From: Arachnopeziza araneosa
Taxonomy: Eukaryota > Ascomycota > Leotiomycetes > Helotiales > Arachnopezizaceae
Length of the DNA stretch: 64,000 nucleotides
Direction: 5' to 3'
NCBI GenBank assembly: GCA_003988855.1
Contig: QYAI01000004.1
Location: forward strand, 930,001-994,000
Below are positions 47,294 through 58,990 of this stretch, piece by piece (position 1 is the stretch's first letter; every line of letters begins with the position of its first letter). A program made the translations under genes and the position numbers. The notes under the pieces are model-generated. The model made no database searches. It was not told where the DNA came from and saw only the letters and a list, made by a program, of their open reading frames with translations.

Positions 47294-48501
47294 ATGGGCG
47301 AAGCACCTTTATCTGAGAAAGAGTATATCCTCTGTACTCTCCCCTTCCCAAGAGACGAGAAATTGAACAAAGTACTCGATGACTTGGTCCAGAAACATCC
47401 CAACATCGCCGAGATTGAGTATCACTTTCTTGCTTTTGCATTCGGGAAAACAGATGCAAGCAGTGTGCCTGAAGGTAGGTATTTTCTAATTTTCTGAATT
47501 ACATTAACAATTCTACAGAATCTTGGAAAAAAGCTACAATTCTTGTAACTCTAGCTTCCTTCCCTCCAGATATCAAGCTGGTCAAGAATTTGAAATTGAT
47601 CCATCTGTTCAGCGCTGGGGCAAATCATCTCTATGAGACGCCAATTTGGAAAGAAACAGATATCCCTCTCACCAACTCCTCTGGTGTTCATGGACCCCAG
47701 ATTGCAGAATGGGTTATTTTGCAAATTCTATCCAATTCTCATAAAGAGAGATTGTTAGTTGAGTGGCAGAAGCAACATATCTGGGGTAAGCACACGGATA
47801 TTGGAGCGATCAGGGATGGGGTAGGACAGAGACTAGGTGTTTTAGGATACGGTGCGATCGGACGACAGAGTAATTATTCTTCCTTGTTTCAATGAAAGTG
47901 GTATGCTGATCATTCTGCAACAGCCGCCAAAATTGCTAAAGCACTTGGCCTGAACGTATTAGCCTACACAGCTTCCCCTCGGACTACGCCTGAGTCTAAG
48001 AAAGACCGTGGGTACATTGTCCCAGGAACTGGAGACGTGGATGGTACCGTTCCATCGGCCTGGTACTCTGGCCTTGACAAGGTCTCCCTTCATAATTTTC
48101 TCAATCAAGACCTGGACATCCTCCTTATCGCCGTTCCCCAAACCCCCCAAACCCTCCACTTCCTTGGGAAAGAGGAATTTGAGATCCTAGGTAAGAAAAA
48201 TGCCTTTGTCGTGAACATAGCGAGAGGGGCCATTGTCGTTCAAGATGATTTGATTGCGGCACTAAAGAAGGACCCGAAAGAAGGAGGGCTAAGAGGCGCC
48301 GCCCTCGATGTGACGGATCCTGAACCACTGCCTAAGGATTCCGAACTTTGGGAACTACCAAATGTAGCTATCACGCCACATATTTCGGGGCTTGGAACTA
48401 CTTATGCAGAGAGGAGCTTGCAAATTTTGGATAGGAACTTGACGAATTTTGAGAATGGAACGCCGTTGATCAATGTTGTGAATAGGAAGACGGGATATTA
48501 G
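47294..48501 (+). CDS. D-isomer-specific 2-hydroxyacid dehydrogenase
   Basis: NAD(P)-dependent dehydrogenase of 369 aa acting on D-2-hydroxyacids or the matching 2-oxoacids in the cytosol. Three exons: 47294-47474, 47519-47869 and 47924-48501. The nucleotide-binding fingerprint RLGVLGYGAIGRQ is split by the second intron. Catalytic residues are seen in VVNIARGAIV (Arg), ALDVTDPEPLP (Glu) and VAITPHISG (His). Before the fold, SSGVHGPQIAEWVI is the usual substrate-domain motif. An insertion of about 30 residues (YIVPGTGDVDGTVPS) after the Rossmann beta-strand is typical of a fungal subgroup. Glyoxylate, hydroxypyruvate or phenylpyruvate could be the substrate; sequence does not decide. Confidence 0.9.
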
Positions 48502-50106
48502 GAGAGGGATGGGAATATCAGCTACTATGGACTTGTACTTAGTTTTGATAGCGATATTCATGCCTTACATGTTTCCAATGAGCTTGAATAAGACGCCGAC
48601 AGAAAATGGCCCACAAGTGAGTATTCTACGCATCTCAAGAAGGGTCTGTAGAACACAATATTATGGTTCAAAGTTGAATTTGATTATCTCTAGTGTTACA
48701 TACTGATGCAAAGATCCTTAAAATTCATTTCCTGCAGTGCAATGGATGTTGCTATGTCACTTACTTAACAGCAGTTCAATCATCTCTATCTCCATTTTGA
48801 TGTCTTGCTTCTTTCAACAGCCAAGATGTAAGCTTTTGCGAGTCATGAGAAGGCCATTCAAGGATCAAGCCTGGATCAGCATATCCGAACGTCCACAGCC
48901 CATAAACAAGCTACTCGGAGTAAATCGACCCTGAGACGTCGTCAAGTCAAGATATACCCCGAAGGAAGCTACGCCGATTCATACTTGGAGAACACGAACC
49001 AAGCCCTGTATCGTGAAAGCAAACAATTCCACACCGTATAACTTCATCATGAATAAATCGTCCATCATGACCACTACAGTAATTTTCCAAGATGAAACAT
49101 ACCACGAGTAAAGCTTCCGTCCACCAAATCTACACAAGGAGTAGCGCATTCTCTAGAAGAGACAACGATTGCTACTTCTCATACTCTTCGGATCAAGACT
49201 CCTATCAAAGTCGTCCCCCAAGGTGGAAACTTTATGCGAGCAAACTCCCACCCAGTAAACCCAAATAACAACAGAACTCTTCGTGGTGACCGAAGACTCC
49301 TGACCTCCACAGTCTCAAGATCTAAGACCTCGCCATAAGAGTAAACTCCCGAGATCAAAATGAAGCTTGGGTAAGGCTACCGTAAATCATACCAGATAGG
49401 CAACAACTCCCCCCAAGTCCAGGAAACTGTCTCTACATCTTGCACTCTCTTGAGAAACAAGCCCCCATCAATTCATCCCTGGAGCTCAATAATTACCGCA
49501 GATTGAGCTGCCACTTATCACACAAAAAGCAACAAAACTGTCTCATTCCAGTTGCAGCTGCTTCAGTCTTTCAGATTAATCAACAGGACTCAATGCTATC
49601 TCTTAAGATGTGGAGTTACCCTGGTAATTCCTGCGTCTCAATATACGGCGAAATCAATGCCCTGTCCAGAAATGACATTCACCCACAGAACTCAAAGACA
49701 ACAACTATATCACAGGTATATAGCTCATTAATCGATGCCATTGCAAACGGTGTAAGATTAAGCTTCACATCTATTTCAAGTTAACCAAAAATGATGTAGA
49801 ATCAGAACTGAAGGTCTCGTCACCCACGTAACTTCCATCCAGATAACGCAACAAATCGGTATGTTCATCTCGGAGCTTCATTTCAAGGTTAAAATCACAT
49901 ATAATTTCAGGAGTCCGGCAAGTATATAAAGTCCGCGGCAAGTGAGTCCGGAGCAAGTGAGCCTGTGAGCGTTAAAATTCTTCCACTCCATTAAACATAA
50001 AGGTTAATTCTAAATCAACAACTAAGTCTAGCACGTAAATAGCTTGGTCATTGCATATTTATAACACACGGATAATATAAGTATCTTGTATCTTGTTAAA
50101 AAATAG
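48502..50106. other. 1.6-kb region without an intact gene
   Basis: No plausible gene. On the minus strand near 49170-49380 a frame stays open for about 56 codons, then continues past a TGA for about 46 more. This could be an old coding remnant, but I do not recognise it. The AT content rises toward the repeat array at the right end. Confidence 0.4.
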
Positions 50107-51640
50107 TGTCGCCCACCAAGCATTTTGTTGACCAGGTTGTCGGCCATACAAAAATCAAAATTTATTTCTTTAGTCAGCCACCAATTACAAGACCTTATAA
50201 ACCTGTATACTTCATTCAAATATAACATAGATCATCAATACGAATTGCGTCTTGTAAAAAATAGGTGTCACCTACCAAGCATTTTTTCAATAAAGTGTCG
50301 CCTATACAAAAATTAAAATTTCATTCTTTAATCGACTACCAGTTACAAGGAGTTAAGAACCTATAAGATTCATTCACATGCAACATGAATCACGAATATG
50401 AATTGCTTCTTGTAAAAGGATTAGTGTCGCCCATACAAAAATGATAACTTCTTTCTTTAATTTGCTACCAAGTACAAGAAGTTACAAACCTATATAATTC
50501 ATTCTAACAGAACATAGATCATAAATAGCAATTGTGTCTTGTAAAACAATAGTGTCGCCCACCGAGCATTTCGTCAAGAAAGTATGTCGCCCATATAAAA
50601 AAAAATTAAAATTTAGCCACCTAAAGCTTTTTTAATCGGCTACTAACTATAATAAGTTATAGACCTGTAAGACTCAATCTAATATAACATAGATCGTAAA
50701 TATGAATTGTATCTGGTAAAAGAATGATGTCGCTCTCCAAACATTTCGTCAGGAAGGAATGTCGCCCATACCAAAAAAATCGGAATTTGCATCTAAAAAT
50801 CCTTTTTATCGACCACTAATTACAAGAGCCTTTTAGCTTGTGGAAGTAATCTTGATGCAACTGCGATTCTTTTTATTAGTTGGATTAAAGAAATCAATCG
50901 TGTCGCCCACTGAGCATTTCGTCGAGAAAGCATGTCGCCCATACAAAACAACGGAAAAGTATATTTAGAACATCTTTTTATCGACCACCAATTATAGAAA
51001 GCTATAAACTTGCAAATATGATCTTGAGACAATATATATTCTTTATATTAGTTAGTTTAAGGGGGTCCATCGTGTCGCCCACCAAGCTTCTCGCCGAGAA
51101 AGAATCTCGCCCATACAAAAGGACCGAAATTTCTATCTAAAACCTTTCTTTAAATCAACTAATAATTATAAAAGACTAGAAACTTGCACATGTAATCTTG
51201 ATGTGATTTGGACTCTTAATATTAATTAGATTAGGGAATTAATCGTGTCGCCTACTAAACATTTTCTGCAGCAGGTAGTCGCCCTTACAAAATCTCGGGA
51301 AGCAGAGACTTAATGTTCGTATAAATTAGCAACCCATAGTTATTTAGCTATGTGTACTCGAATAGCCCTATTAAATAGAATAGATTCCGTACAAGAATAA
51401 AATTTATTTAAATAGTTATGTCGCCCACCTAACATTTTATGTACTAAGTAGTCGCCCTTACAGAAACTCGAGACCTCTAACACTTAAACTTTTTTTTACA
51501 ATTAGCAACTCAGAATTACTTAGCTATACATACTCAATCGTTCTATATTATAAGATGGATTCTAGTTTATAATAAGGCTTGTCTAAATAAATGTGTCGCT
51601 CACCAAACATTTTCAACATTAGGTGGTCGCCCTTACAAAA
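50107..51640. repeat. Array of ten decaying 128-175 bp repeats with paired GTCGCCC boxes
   Basis: Box A (TGTCGCCCACCAAGCATTT-like) starts at 50107, 50266, 50553, 50728, 50901, 51073, 51246, 51419 and 51594. Box B (TCGCCCATACAAAA-like) follows 30-32 bp later in each, near 50138, 50296, 50585, 50760, 50933, 51105, 51277, 51450 and 51625. One further unit at 50425 has the boxes fused into one. Period is 159 bp for the first units, 128 at the shortened one, then a steady 172-175 bp. Between boxes the sequence is AT-rich, with recurrent TTACAAG..TATAAACCT, AACATAGATCATAAAT and TCTTGTAAAA words in the left units that fade to the right. A partial unit probably lies just left, at about 50040-50106. 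It codes for nothing long. I know of no named family that matches. Confidence 0.85.
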
Positions 51641-54600
51641 ACTGGGAAACAGACACCAAACACGTGATGTCTTTTCAAATTAACAATTCGGAATTGTTCA
51701 GCCCTCATGATTTCTACACCAGGAGCCTCTCGCTCCACCCCAAAGTTCCATGCTGTATCACTTGATTACGAAATGGCAGTGTAGACAGTGGAGACGGAGA
51801 AGTGATTCTCAACCGATCTGTCTGCCCACCAGAACCAATCACTCACATGGATATTGTTAATGAATCTCGAAAGCTGCACTCTGTGATGCGGTTACACCTG
51901 GTCAAGCACTATCCATCTGGGAGGGAGCACAAGCAGAGGTGGAAATATATTGATGAGAAAACCATCATTGCTGGCCATTCATGGAGAATGCTTTGAATGC
52001 TTTGAGAATAATCCATCCCCGTGTCATGATTCTTGCATCTTGACCAAGAATGCGGTGGGTATTGGTTGTACACGCTGGGATTGAGGACGCTTAGCGTTGA
52101 ACTCGTGAACCTGGAATCAAGAAGATCAAAGGGAGTGCTCATGATTATTTAGAGGATATATTGGCTCCGAAGGAGCTGGTGCTATTCTGTACGGGGATGA
52201 AGAAGGCTTAAGTGATTGGGCTGCAATCAAGAGGACAGAGGAGGAGAACACGAGAGAGGAGAGAAAGGAGGAATGAAGAGAACCAGAAGGGTATAGATAC
52301 CGTTAATGCCGGTACTATAAATCAAAAGTGTGTGAACTTGGGTGGCGAAGGAGGGGGCTGTATATCGGTCTGATATTGCAGAGGACTGGCTGACCTCGTC
52401 ATGACACTGGATTAGATATGAATAGCTATGTAACCACGGACTAGAAAAAGCACTGAAATTCACCATCGTAGAATCATAGCTAGGAAATCATCAAGTCTAT
52501 ACCATGCTTGCAACAATTTTACAAACAATATCAAGCCCAAGTCTTTAAATATCTTGATGACTGAAATACGTATATCCAGGAGAATATCCATTACCTTGCC
52601 GACTCTCTAAACCAGCAATGAATAACCATCGATTTTTATCTCAATTTCCCACCATGATACCTTGCATCGTCTCCTCCCAATGTAAACAACCCCTTTGTTT
52701 GCTTAACTCTAAGCGATCTCCACCCACCGAAAATATCTTCTCTTCCACACGACTCAAATCCGAAACAGAATCCGAGAAATGAGTCTTGCATTGAGAGGTT
52801 TATAGAGCTCTATCTGACGCCGTCTATGATTACAGCTCATACAGTGAGAGGAGCCTGGGCTGACTGAATGCCTGGATAAAAATGCTCGCGCAGCTGAAGA
52901 GGGTGGAGCCGGAATGGCAGTAATGACAGGATAAAGGAAGAGGAAGAGAATGCATGTAATTCAGAAGTAAGGTTAAAGACTTTAGATGATGAGGCGCGGT
53001 TGGTGTGCACTAGTATTGAATAAAGACAAGATGCTCCTCCCCCTCCCTTCCTCGGTCACTTACCCACCGATACCCTCCCAACGTCTGAACTTTCAAACAC
53101 CTATAAACCTCACACTCAGGCCGCAACGCCGACTGTGTAAGAGGTACGCGCGCAGCAAGTTCAACCTCATTTGTAACCAAGTCGCTGCGTCGCGGTTTGG
53201 GGACGGGATCAGCACAAGTCACCGATGGTCTCACGGGTTCAGAAACCAAGAGACCACGAGCTCCTTTGGGTGACAAAATAGATGATTGGTATTAATCAAT
53301 CCCGAGATAGAACCAAGAGCCTCAGAGTCCGCGTCAGACACTGCGAGTCAAGTGTTGTGTGAAAAGTCATCGAGTAGTGGGTGTCACTTCAACAATGTCA
53401 CTGCTAGAGTAAAGTTCTGCTTTAGTTGTAGAGAAGGAATTACCTAATATAATATTGCAAAGGCCTCGACAGGCTCATTCGAGCACTGCTGGCTACTTGA
53501 CGGGGTGGTTGGCAAGTGTCCTAGGCACCTTGCGCGATGAATCCACAGCCCGAGAATCCACACCCTCAATCCGGGTCTTGCCTCTGATCTCGTCCCGGAT
53601 CCTCGAAGATGGAGTACAGATACCTCGACATCAGCACCAACTCAGTATGAAAAATAGGGGTGAGCTGCATCACTGTGTACGTGATAGAGTTGCTCCATAA
53701 CGAGGACCCAAAAAAGAAATACTACTAAAACTCAAGAATGTAATAAAGGATTCGGGAAGTAGACAATCAGACAGACAAACGATCACAGAGAATGATCAAC
53801 CCTCCCTCAGATCGAAGACTCCTTTTCCTCTCTCTGTCAACCATCCATCATGGCACCCCAGATCACAACACGCATGGCACGTCGCACAGCATTCATCCAT
53901 CAGCTCGACATGCACATAGTGCATTATGCACACCCCGCCTCCACCTGGTCAAGCTGTCTCTCTGTCCCTCTGTCTCATCCCTCCATCAGACCAACGCACC
54001 TCGAGTCAAGCCGACCGACCTCGCCTCTGCTCGTCGGGTAAACGGCGCCGTTGGGTTAGAGGGGAGCTAATGCGCGCTAATGTGCTGGAGCTGAGAATCA
54101 GTCTCTCCTCTGACATCTGTGCGTGTTCAGGCAGAGCGAGGGAGCGAGGGGAGGTGGGTTGGGTTGTACAAGAGTTAGAGAGGGGTTCTGGACTGGGTTG
54201 GGCTGAACCGGATGAAAAATGCTCTGATCTAGTTGATTGAGAGAGTGAATAACCGAGTGAACGGAGAAGATGGGTATGTTAGCTACATGCTGCGAGTTCC
54301 AAGTGCTATAGCAAATCCGGGGAGACATGCATCTCGAATGAACTGGACGGGGCCGAGGAGCACCAAGTGGCACAGCACAACACAGCATAGTCAGCTACTG
54401 TGTGACTGCACGTATCTCCTGTTGAGTGCGTCTGGCTTCCACGGCTGCTCGGCGGCTGATGAGACGACAGCGCCGTCCTACCTCCTTCGGTGCTGTCTGA
54501 AGATGGCCAAAACTTTCCGGGGGAAGACGGTGTATGCGTCCGAAGCGAGGCCAAAGATAGATCACCGTCAATGGATCAAGAGACACGCTTCTATACGGGC

Positions 54601-54706
54601 AAGTCAAAAAGTAAACGCGGCCGAGTTGTAACCCTGAATGAAATCTGCGTCAAGATCTGCTTCGGAACATCAACGACACACAGAGAGAGAGAGAGGATGT
54701 CAAGCC

Positions 54707-54741
54707 GGAGAGGAGAGGAGAGGAGAGGAGAGGAGAGGGAG
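54707..54741. repeat. GGAGA pentanucleotide repeat
   Basis: About seven units of GGAGA in non-coding DNA, preceded by a GA dinucleotide run at about 54681. Confidence 0.85.
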
Positions 54742-55029
54742 GATGATAGAAGACGAGATGAACAACAATCAATAATCAGTTGAACAGCTCAACTCCAAAG
54801 TCAAAGACAATTCTCCAACTACAAGTACACAAGCAGAGATCCCACAACGACAATGCCATGCTACAATCTTCACCCGTATACAAGCCCATGTAGACGGACC
54901 AGGAAGCGAGAGATTGGCCTCGCTCCTCCCCTGACCCTCCCGCTTAACTCGTACCGAGACTCGTACCGAGGAGGCGACCTGTCCATTCGAAGAGCAGAGC
55001 AGAGACCCGGGGGGACGGCGTCGGTGGAC

Positions 55030-55055
55030 CATCCCATCCCATCCCATCCCATCCC
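55030..55055. repeat. ATCCC pentanucleotide repeat
   Basis: Five units of ATCCC. The same pentamer occurs on the opposite strand (GGGAT) at 58965-58990, so the two tracts are inverted relative to each other about 3.9 kb apart. Confidence 0.85.
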
Positions 55056-55613
55056 TCCTTCTGTTCCGGGTCGGGATCCGCCGCTCCACCCCGCCCCCTC
55101 CCCGTCCACTGAAAGAAAAAAAAAAATATTTAAATTTGGACCTCGGTCTTGCCACCCCCAGCCCCGTACATCATGATACATCGTAACCATCTCGCGCGTC
55201 TCATCTCACCTTCTTGCACCTTCCGGAAGGAGCATCAGAATCGGCACGCGAAACCCACAGAGTTGGTTGCGCGCCATCTTCTTTCCTTTCTGATTCCTCC
55301 GGTTTTGGAGAGGGTGAAAATTTTACAAAATTTAACCTGCGAGATGGTGGGACCCACTGTTGGTTTGAGACCCCGGCGAATGGAGATACGCACAGGACTA
55401 TAAGGGGTCTTTTGAAAATACGGTGTATGGTACGGAGGCTACTATACTCTGACTACAGGTGCTCTGCATGCATGCGCAGGTGGCAGGGCATGGTACGCTT
55501 TTGATCTCTTGTTGGACTCTGTTTTGATAGGGGCGATTTTACTTTCGGAGCTTTGGAAGTTTGGTAGAAGCAAGAAGGAAGTGAGGGAGTTATCCGTGGG
55601 GGGACTAGTTCTC

Positions 55614-55649
55614 CCTTGCCATTTACCTTGCCATTTACCTTGCCATTTA
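55614..55649. repeat. 12-bp triplicate repeat
   Basis: Three consecutive copies of CCTTGCCATTTA in non-coding DNA. Confidence 0.85.
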
Positions 55650-55787
55650 AAGTGAGAGATAATTAGGTGTGATTGCTCGGCGGTAGGTACTGCTCTATTA
55701 GTCTTAGTTTAAGGTTGGATGAGTAGGATTGGGTTGAGTTTGAAACGGATCGTTGATCTCTTGTGAACCTATCCACGAGCTCCATTT

Positions 55788-56420
55788 TTAATAATCGTTT
55801 AAGGCGACATCTTTGGCAGAAAAGAGAGGTAGGGTTGGTCCTTCGGGGTGATTGAGATGTTGTATTACTTGATATCGAGACCTGTTTATTGAGTCAGTTT
55901 GTTTGTTTACTGGCAAGGCACGCTCTCCATCCCAGTGATTCAGATGCCTAGATGCGGAACGAAAGCTCGGCACAAACATGTCTGAGATCTCAAGGCGGCT
56001 GTAATAAGGCTCTCATCGCCTTGCACTGCCTGGAATATGAGTAACAGATTCCTTCCGAGTGAGTGCTTTGGCAGAAGCCCAGGCTGATATCGGGCGATCC
56101 TCAAGACTTGTGAAGCTGATCGAGCTGCGACAGACATAGCCTCTCGGATAGTATCATATGCTTCAATCAAGTGCCAGTGATCAGGCCGAACCCACTTCAC
56201 ATGCCTTCGATGACTCCGTAAATCCGTTGACTCGCAGTTTCAAGGCTCAGCTCCAAACGAAATGTCTCGAACTCGATACCCCACGGGAGCCTCGCCATCG
56301 CCTCGTCTGCCTTGAGTATCTTGGGATCATACTATTCTTCTTCCGGCGAACGATTTGGCAGAAAGGATCCATGATATTGGTTCACGACCTGATCGATGAC
56401 CACTCTCTCACACATAAGGC
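55788..56420 (-). pseudogene. Broken coding remnant, family not recognised
   Basis: Minus strand, right to left. One frame reads LMCERVVIDQVVNQYHGSFL up to SPEEE, then a TAG, then LPWGIEFETFRLELSLETAS and RIYGVIEG before a TGA. A one-base frame change inside that last word continues as HVKWVRPDHWHLIEAYDTIR, open to about 55940. A second change near 55980 leads to FVPSFRSASRHLNHWDGERA and ends LFSAKDVALNDY at about 55788. The amphipathic, charged composition and end-to-start joining at each break look like a real gene with a stop and two frameshifts. Faint similarity to the WVR..W region of fungal class I terpene synthases is noted, too weak to assign. More remnant may extend right to about 56.95 kb. 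Confidence 0.45.
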
Positions 56421-58075
56421 TGACGAAACTTGCCCCTAACCCTCGTCGTCACCATTTAAGACCTTGGAATTGATATATCGGTCGCTCGAGATAGCGTTGA
56501 TTTGCTTGCGAGCAGAGCGAGGCTGTGCCTCGTCGCCGTCGATGATTTGATCGCGGTGGGGAATATGACTCACCCCAGAAAGAAAGGGGCTGGGGCCGCT
56601 CAACGATCGACTCTCCTCTCATATGATGGAGATTCCCATGTGAATAGCTGGAGATGTCGCCAATAAGATCGCTAGAGCGAAGAAATACTCGGATCCGATG
56701 ATCATGACTCCTCAGGTTGGAGGAAGGCATCAGATTGCGCGGCGCGAAGCAGCGAACGTCTCGGATAGAAGGGATCAAGGAAGAGGTAGGTGCAAACGGA
56801 GAGTTTAAAGATTCCATCGATGCTGGTGAGGTAGTGAGAGGTCAAATGACCCAAATAATCTAGAATGATATGGAAACTGATGCTGACAAATCCACTCGAT
56901 GAGTCTTTCTCGCTCTATGCACGCGGAATGAAACGGACATAACGGTACCTGGAGATATCATCGGTGACTCCGTGATATATGGTGGTGCGCGAACCGTGAC
57001 GCAAGTGAAGGCAGAAGGCAGATGTTCGCTTCGGTGCGATAAGTCCGTTGAAGCTATTCGCCACACGTGATCGGAGTTGGAGAGGCTGAAGATGTTACGT
57101 CTCCCTTTCCGGCAGCTGCAGTGACGCGAATTTGAAACTTGGCGGGACACGCTTCCGGCATGAGGCTTGCTTGACTGATGCCTATCCTTCTCGCATTATC
57201 GTTCCCGGCACAGTGGCTCTCAATGTTTTGAGGAGGCTGACAACCTTTTTCCACTTGCATGCACTGTGGCGTGCTATTGGCTTCCTTGCTTTTGCGAGCG
57301 CGCCTAATCTGCACCGAAAGCGGTCGTCGCGCCGAGGCTCTGATTGCTTTTGTCAAATCAAGAGAAAATTTCCAGCGTAATATTTCACATGTTATCGACC
57401 AGGAAATTGGGAATTGGAAATGTTCAGGAACCAGGTCGCCAAAATAGACAGCTATATACGTCACTCAACGCTGGGTGCGCCTGCGATGAGACGACACGTG
57501 TGCCTACACCGCCGCCAAAAGTGCTTGGTGAGCATTGAAAGTGTAACGAGGAATTGATGCTATTGATGCAAAGGAAGAGGAGGAGAGCTATCCGGCTGCA
57601 GCACTAGTTGATCCAGCCAATGCAGCGGCTGCTAGCGCCTGGCCATGCAGCGGATGCGGGACTCTGCTTGGTGTGAGCGAGAGTCCGATCCTCTGCAACG
57701 TGGTGGGCACCAGGGCCCTGAACCAGTGAGGTTTGACCTTATGCACGTCGGCGCCCACTTGGCGGCGGACGACCTGGGTCGGAAGGGGGGTCTTTGGGTG
57801 CAAACACATGAGCGAAGCAATTGAGAGGAAGAGCAGCTTTGAGGCCCGACTGAGAACTGCGAAAACCGGTGCTGAAGTGGAAATGAGTCATACCAGAGAC
57901 AGTGCAAAGTTGGAACCGCAGACTCGGCTTGAAAACGGCCTCAATTTGCAGAATTTTCACCCTCCCATGAGAGGCGTGGATTGCGAAACGGCAGAATCAA
58001 GAGAAGCTTCTCAAAGAGGCAAGGCGTAATCGACTAATGAGGTGCCACGGACCCACGGCTTGAGGATGAAGTCAG

Positions 58076-58110
58076 GGAGGAGGAGGAGGAGGAGGAGGAG
58101 GAGGAGGAGG
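58076..58110. repeat. GGA trinucleotide repeat
   Basis: About eleven to twelve GGA/AGG triplets in non-coding DNA. All six frames over it give trivial homopolymer-like peptides. Confidence 0.85.
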
Positions 58111-58964
58111 CCAGGGACCACGGTTCGTGTTGAGTTTTCAAACTTTGTAGAATCCCAGGCCAGGAGGATGCTCTGTTTGCTTCCGCCCACGCCAAGCAGC
58201 AATGCCAAGGAGAACGGCGGCGTGCATGGTAGAGCTGCGATTCGATCTGCAGCCTCACCTCGATGGAATGGCAGCGGTACGGCGTGTCGGACCTTCGTCC
58301 ACAGTGAACAAAGAGGGGTCGACCGGAGCCACAGAGGGCTGCCTGCCCTAGAATGAGACACACATTAGGGGCCGTCGTGTGCATTGAAGCCTGCACAGCA
58401 GCACTCGATCGCTGAAAGCCACTGGGGCAACCCCTCCTGACCTCCTGAATTGGCCGACCCTCCTCTCGTCGCAATCTGTGCGCTGCACAACCAGCTGCAC
58501 AAAAAGGGGCAGCAGCAGCAGCAGCAGCGTATGGCCGCCATGGATTGACGAGCGCCCAGTGAACGGTCGCTTTGTGCGAGGGGAATTTGGTTTGTGTGAT
58601 ATGAAGGTGGATTGGCGAGTATGGATCCGCGTGATTGTGGTGCGACATGGTCCTGCGCAGCATCTCAACCAAACGGCGCAGAGACGAGCATGGGAGGGTT
58701 CTGAACAGCCTCCTCTCGTCTGGGTAATCCGTGCTACCACGGTCTGCAAAGTAATGGTTCCACGGTACTCTCTCGTCTAGAGGTTGCAGCGATGCGACAC
58801 TCGAATGTTTGGTCCTTAGAATAGCTCGCGCGACTCCATCGCAAGTACAGTACAGTAATCCGGCCGGTTAGGGGTGTAATGACGGCGCAACTCTCGAGCT
58901 TGGTCACGGTGGTGAGGTTGAGACAGAGGGGTCGGATCCCCAAAATCTTGGAAGGTGGGAGAGA

Positions 58965-58990
58965 GGATGGGATGGGATGGGATGGGATGG
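58965..58990. repeat. GGGAT pentanucleotide repeat
   Basis: Five units, the complement of the ATCCC repeat at 55030-55055. Four or more GGG runs spaced by two bases could form a G-quadruplex. Confidence 0.85.

Larger units (their letters stand above)
51641..55787. other. 4.1-kb region without an intact gene
   Basis: Only short frames. One of about 64 codons at 51802-51996 (+), preceded by roughly a dozen open codons, reads like protein (IVNESRKLHSVMRLHLVKHY) but has no known domain. A GGAGA pentamer repeat (about 54707-54741), an ATCCC pentamer repeat (55030-55055) and a 12-bp repeat (55614-55649) lie here. GC content is higher than in the repeat array. Confidence 0.45.

Noticed and set aside
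49170..49380. Minus-strand open frame of about 56 codons continuing past a stop
   Set aside because: Composition is protein-like in places (GFTGWEFARIKFPPW) but a single open stretch this long is expected by chance, and I recognise no family; not enough to call a pseudogene.
50107..51640. CRISPR-like array
   Set aside because: Repeats are diverged, the spacers between boxes are related to each other rather than unique, and this is eukaryotic DNA without cas genes.
53850..54041. 63-codon frame beginning MAPQITTRMARRTAF in good ATG context
   Set aside because: Looked briefly like a small basic nuclear protein, but the rest is Pro/Ser/His low complexity with no conserved pattern.
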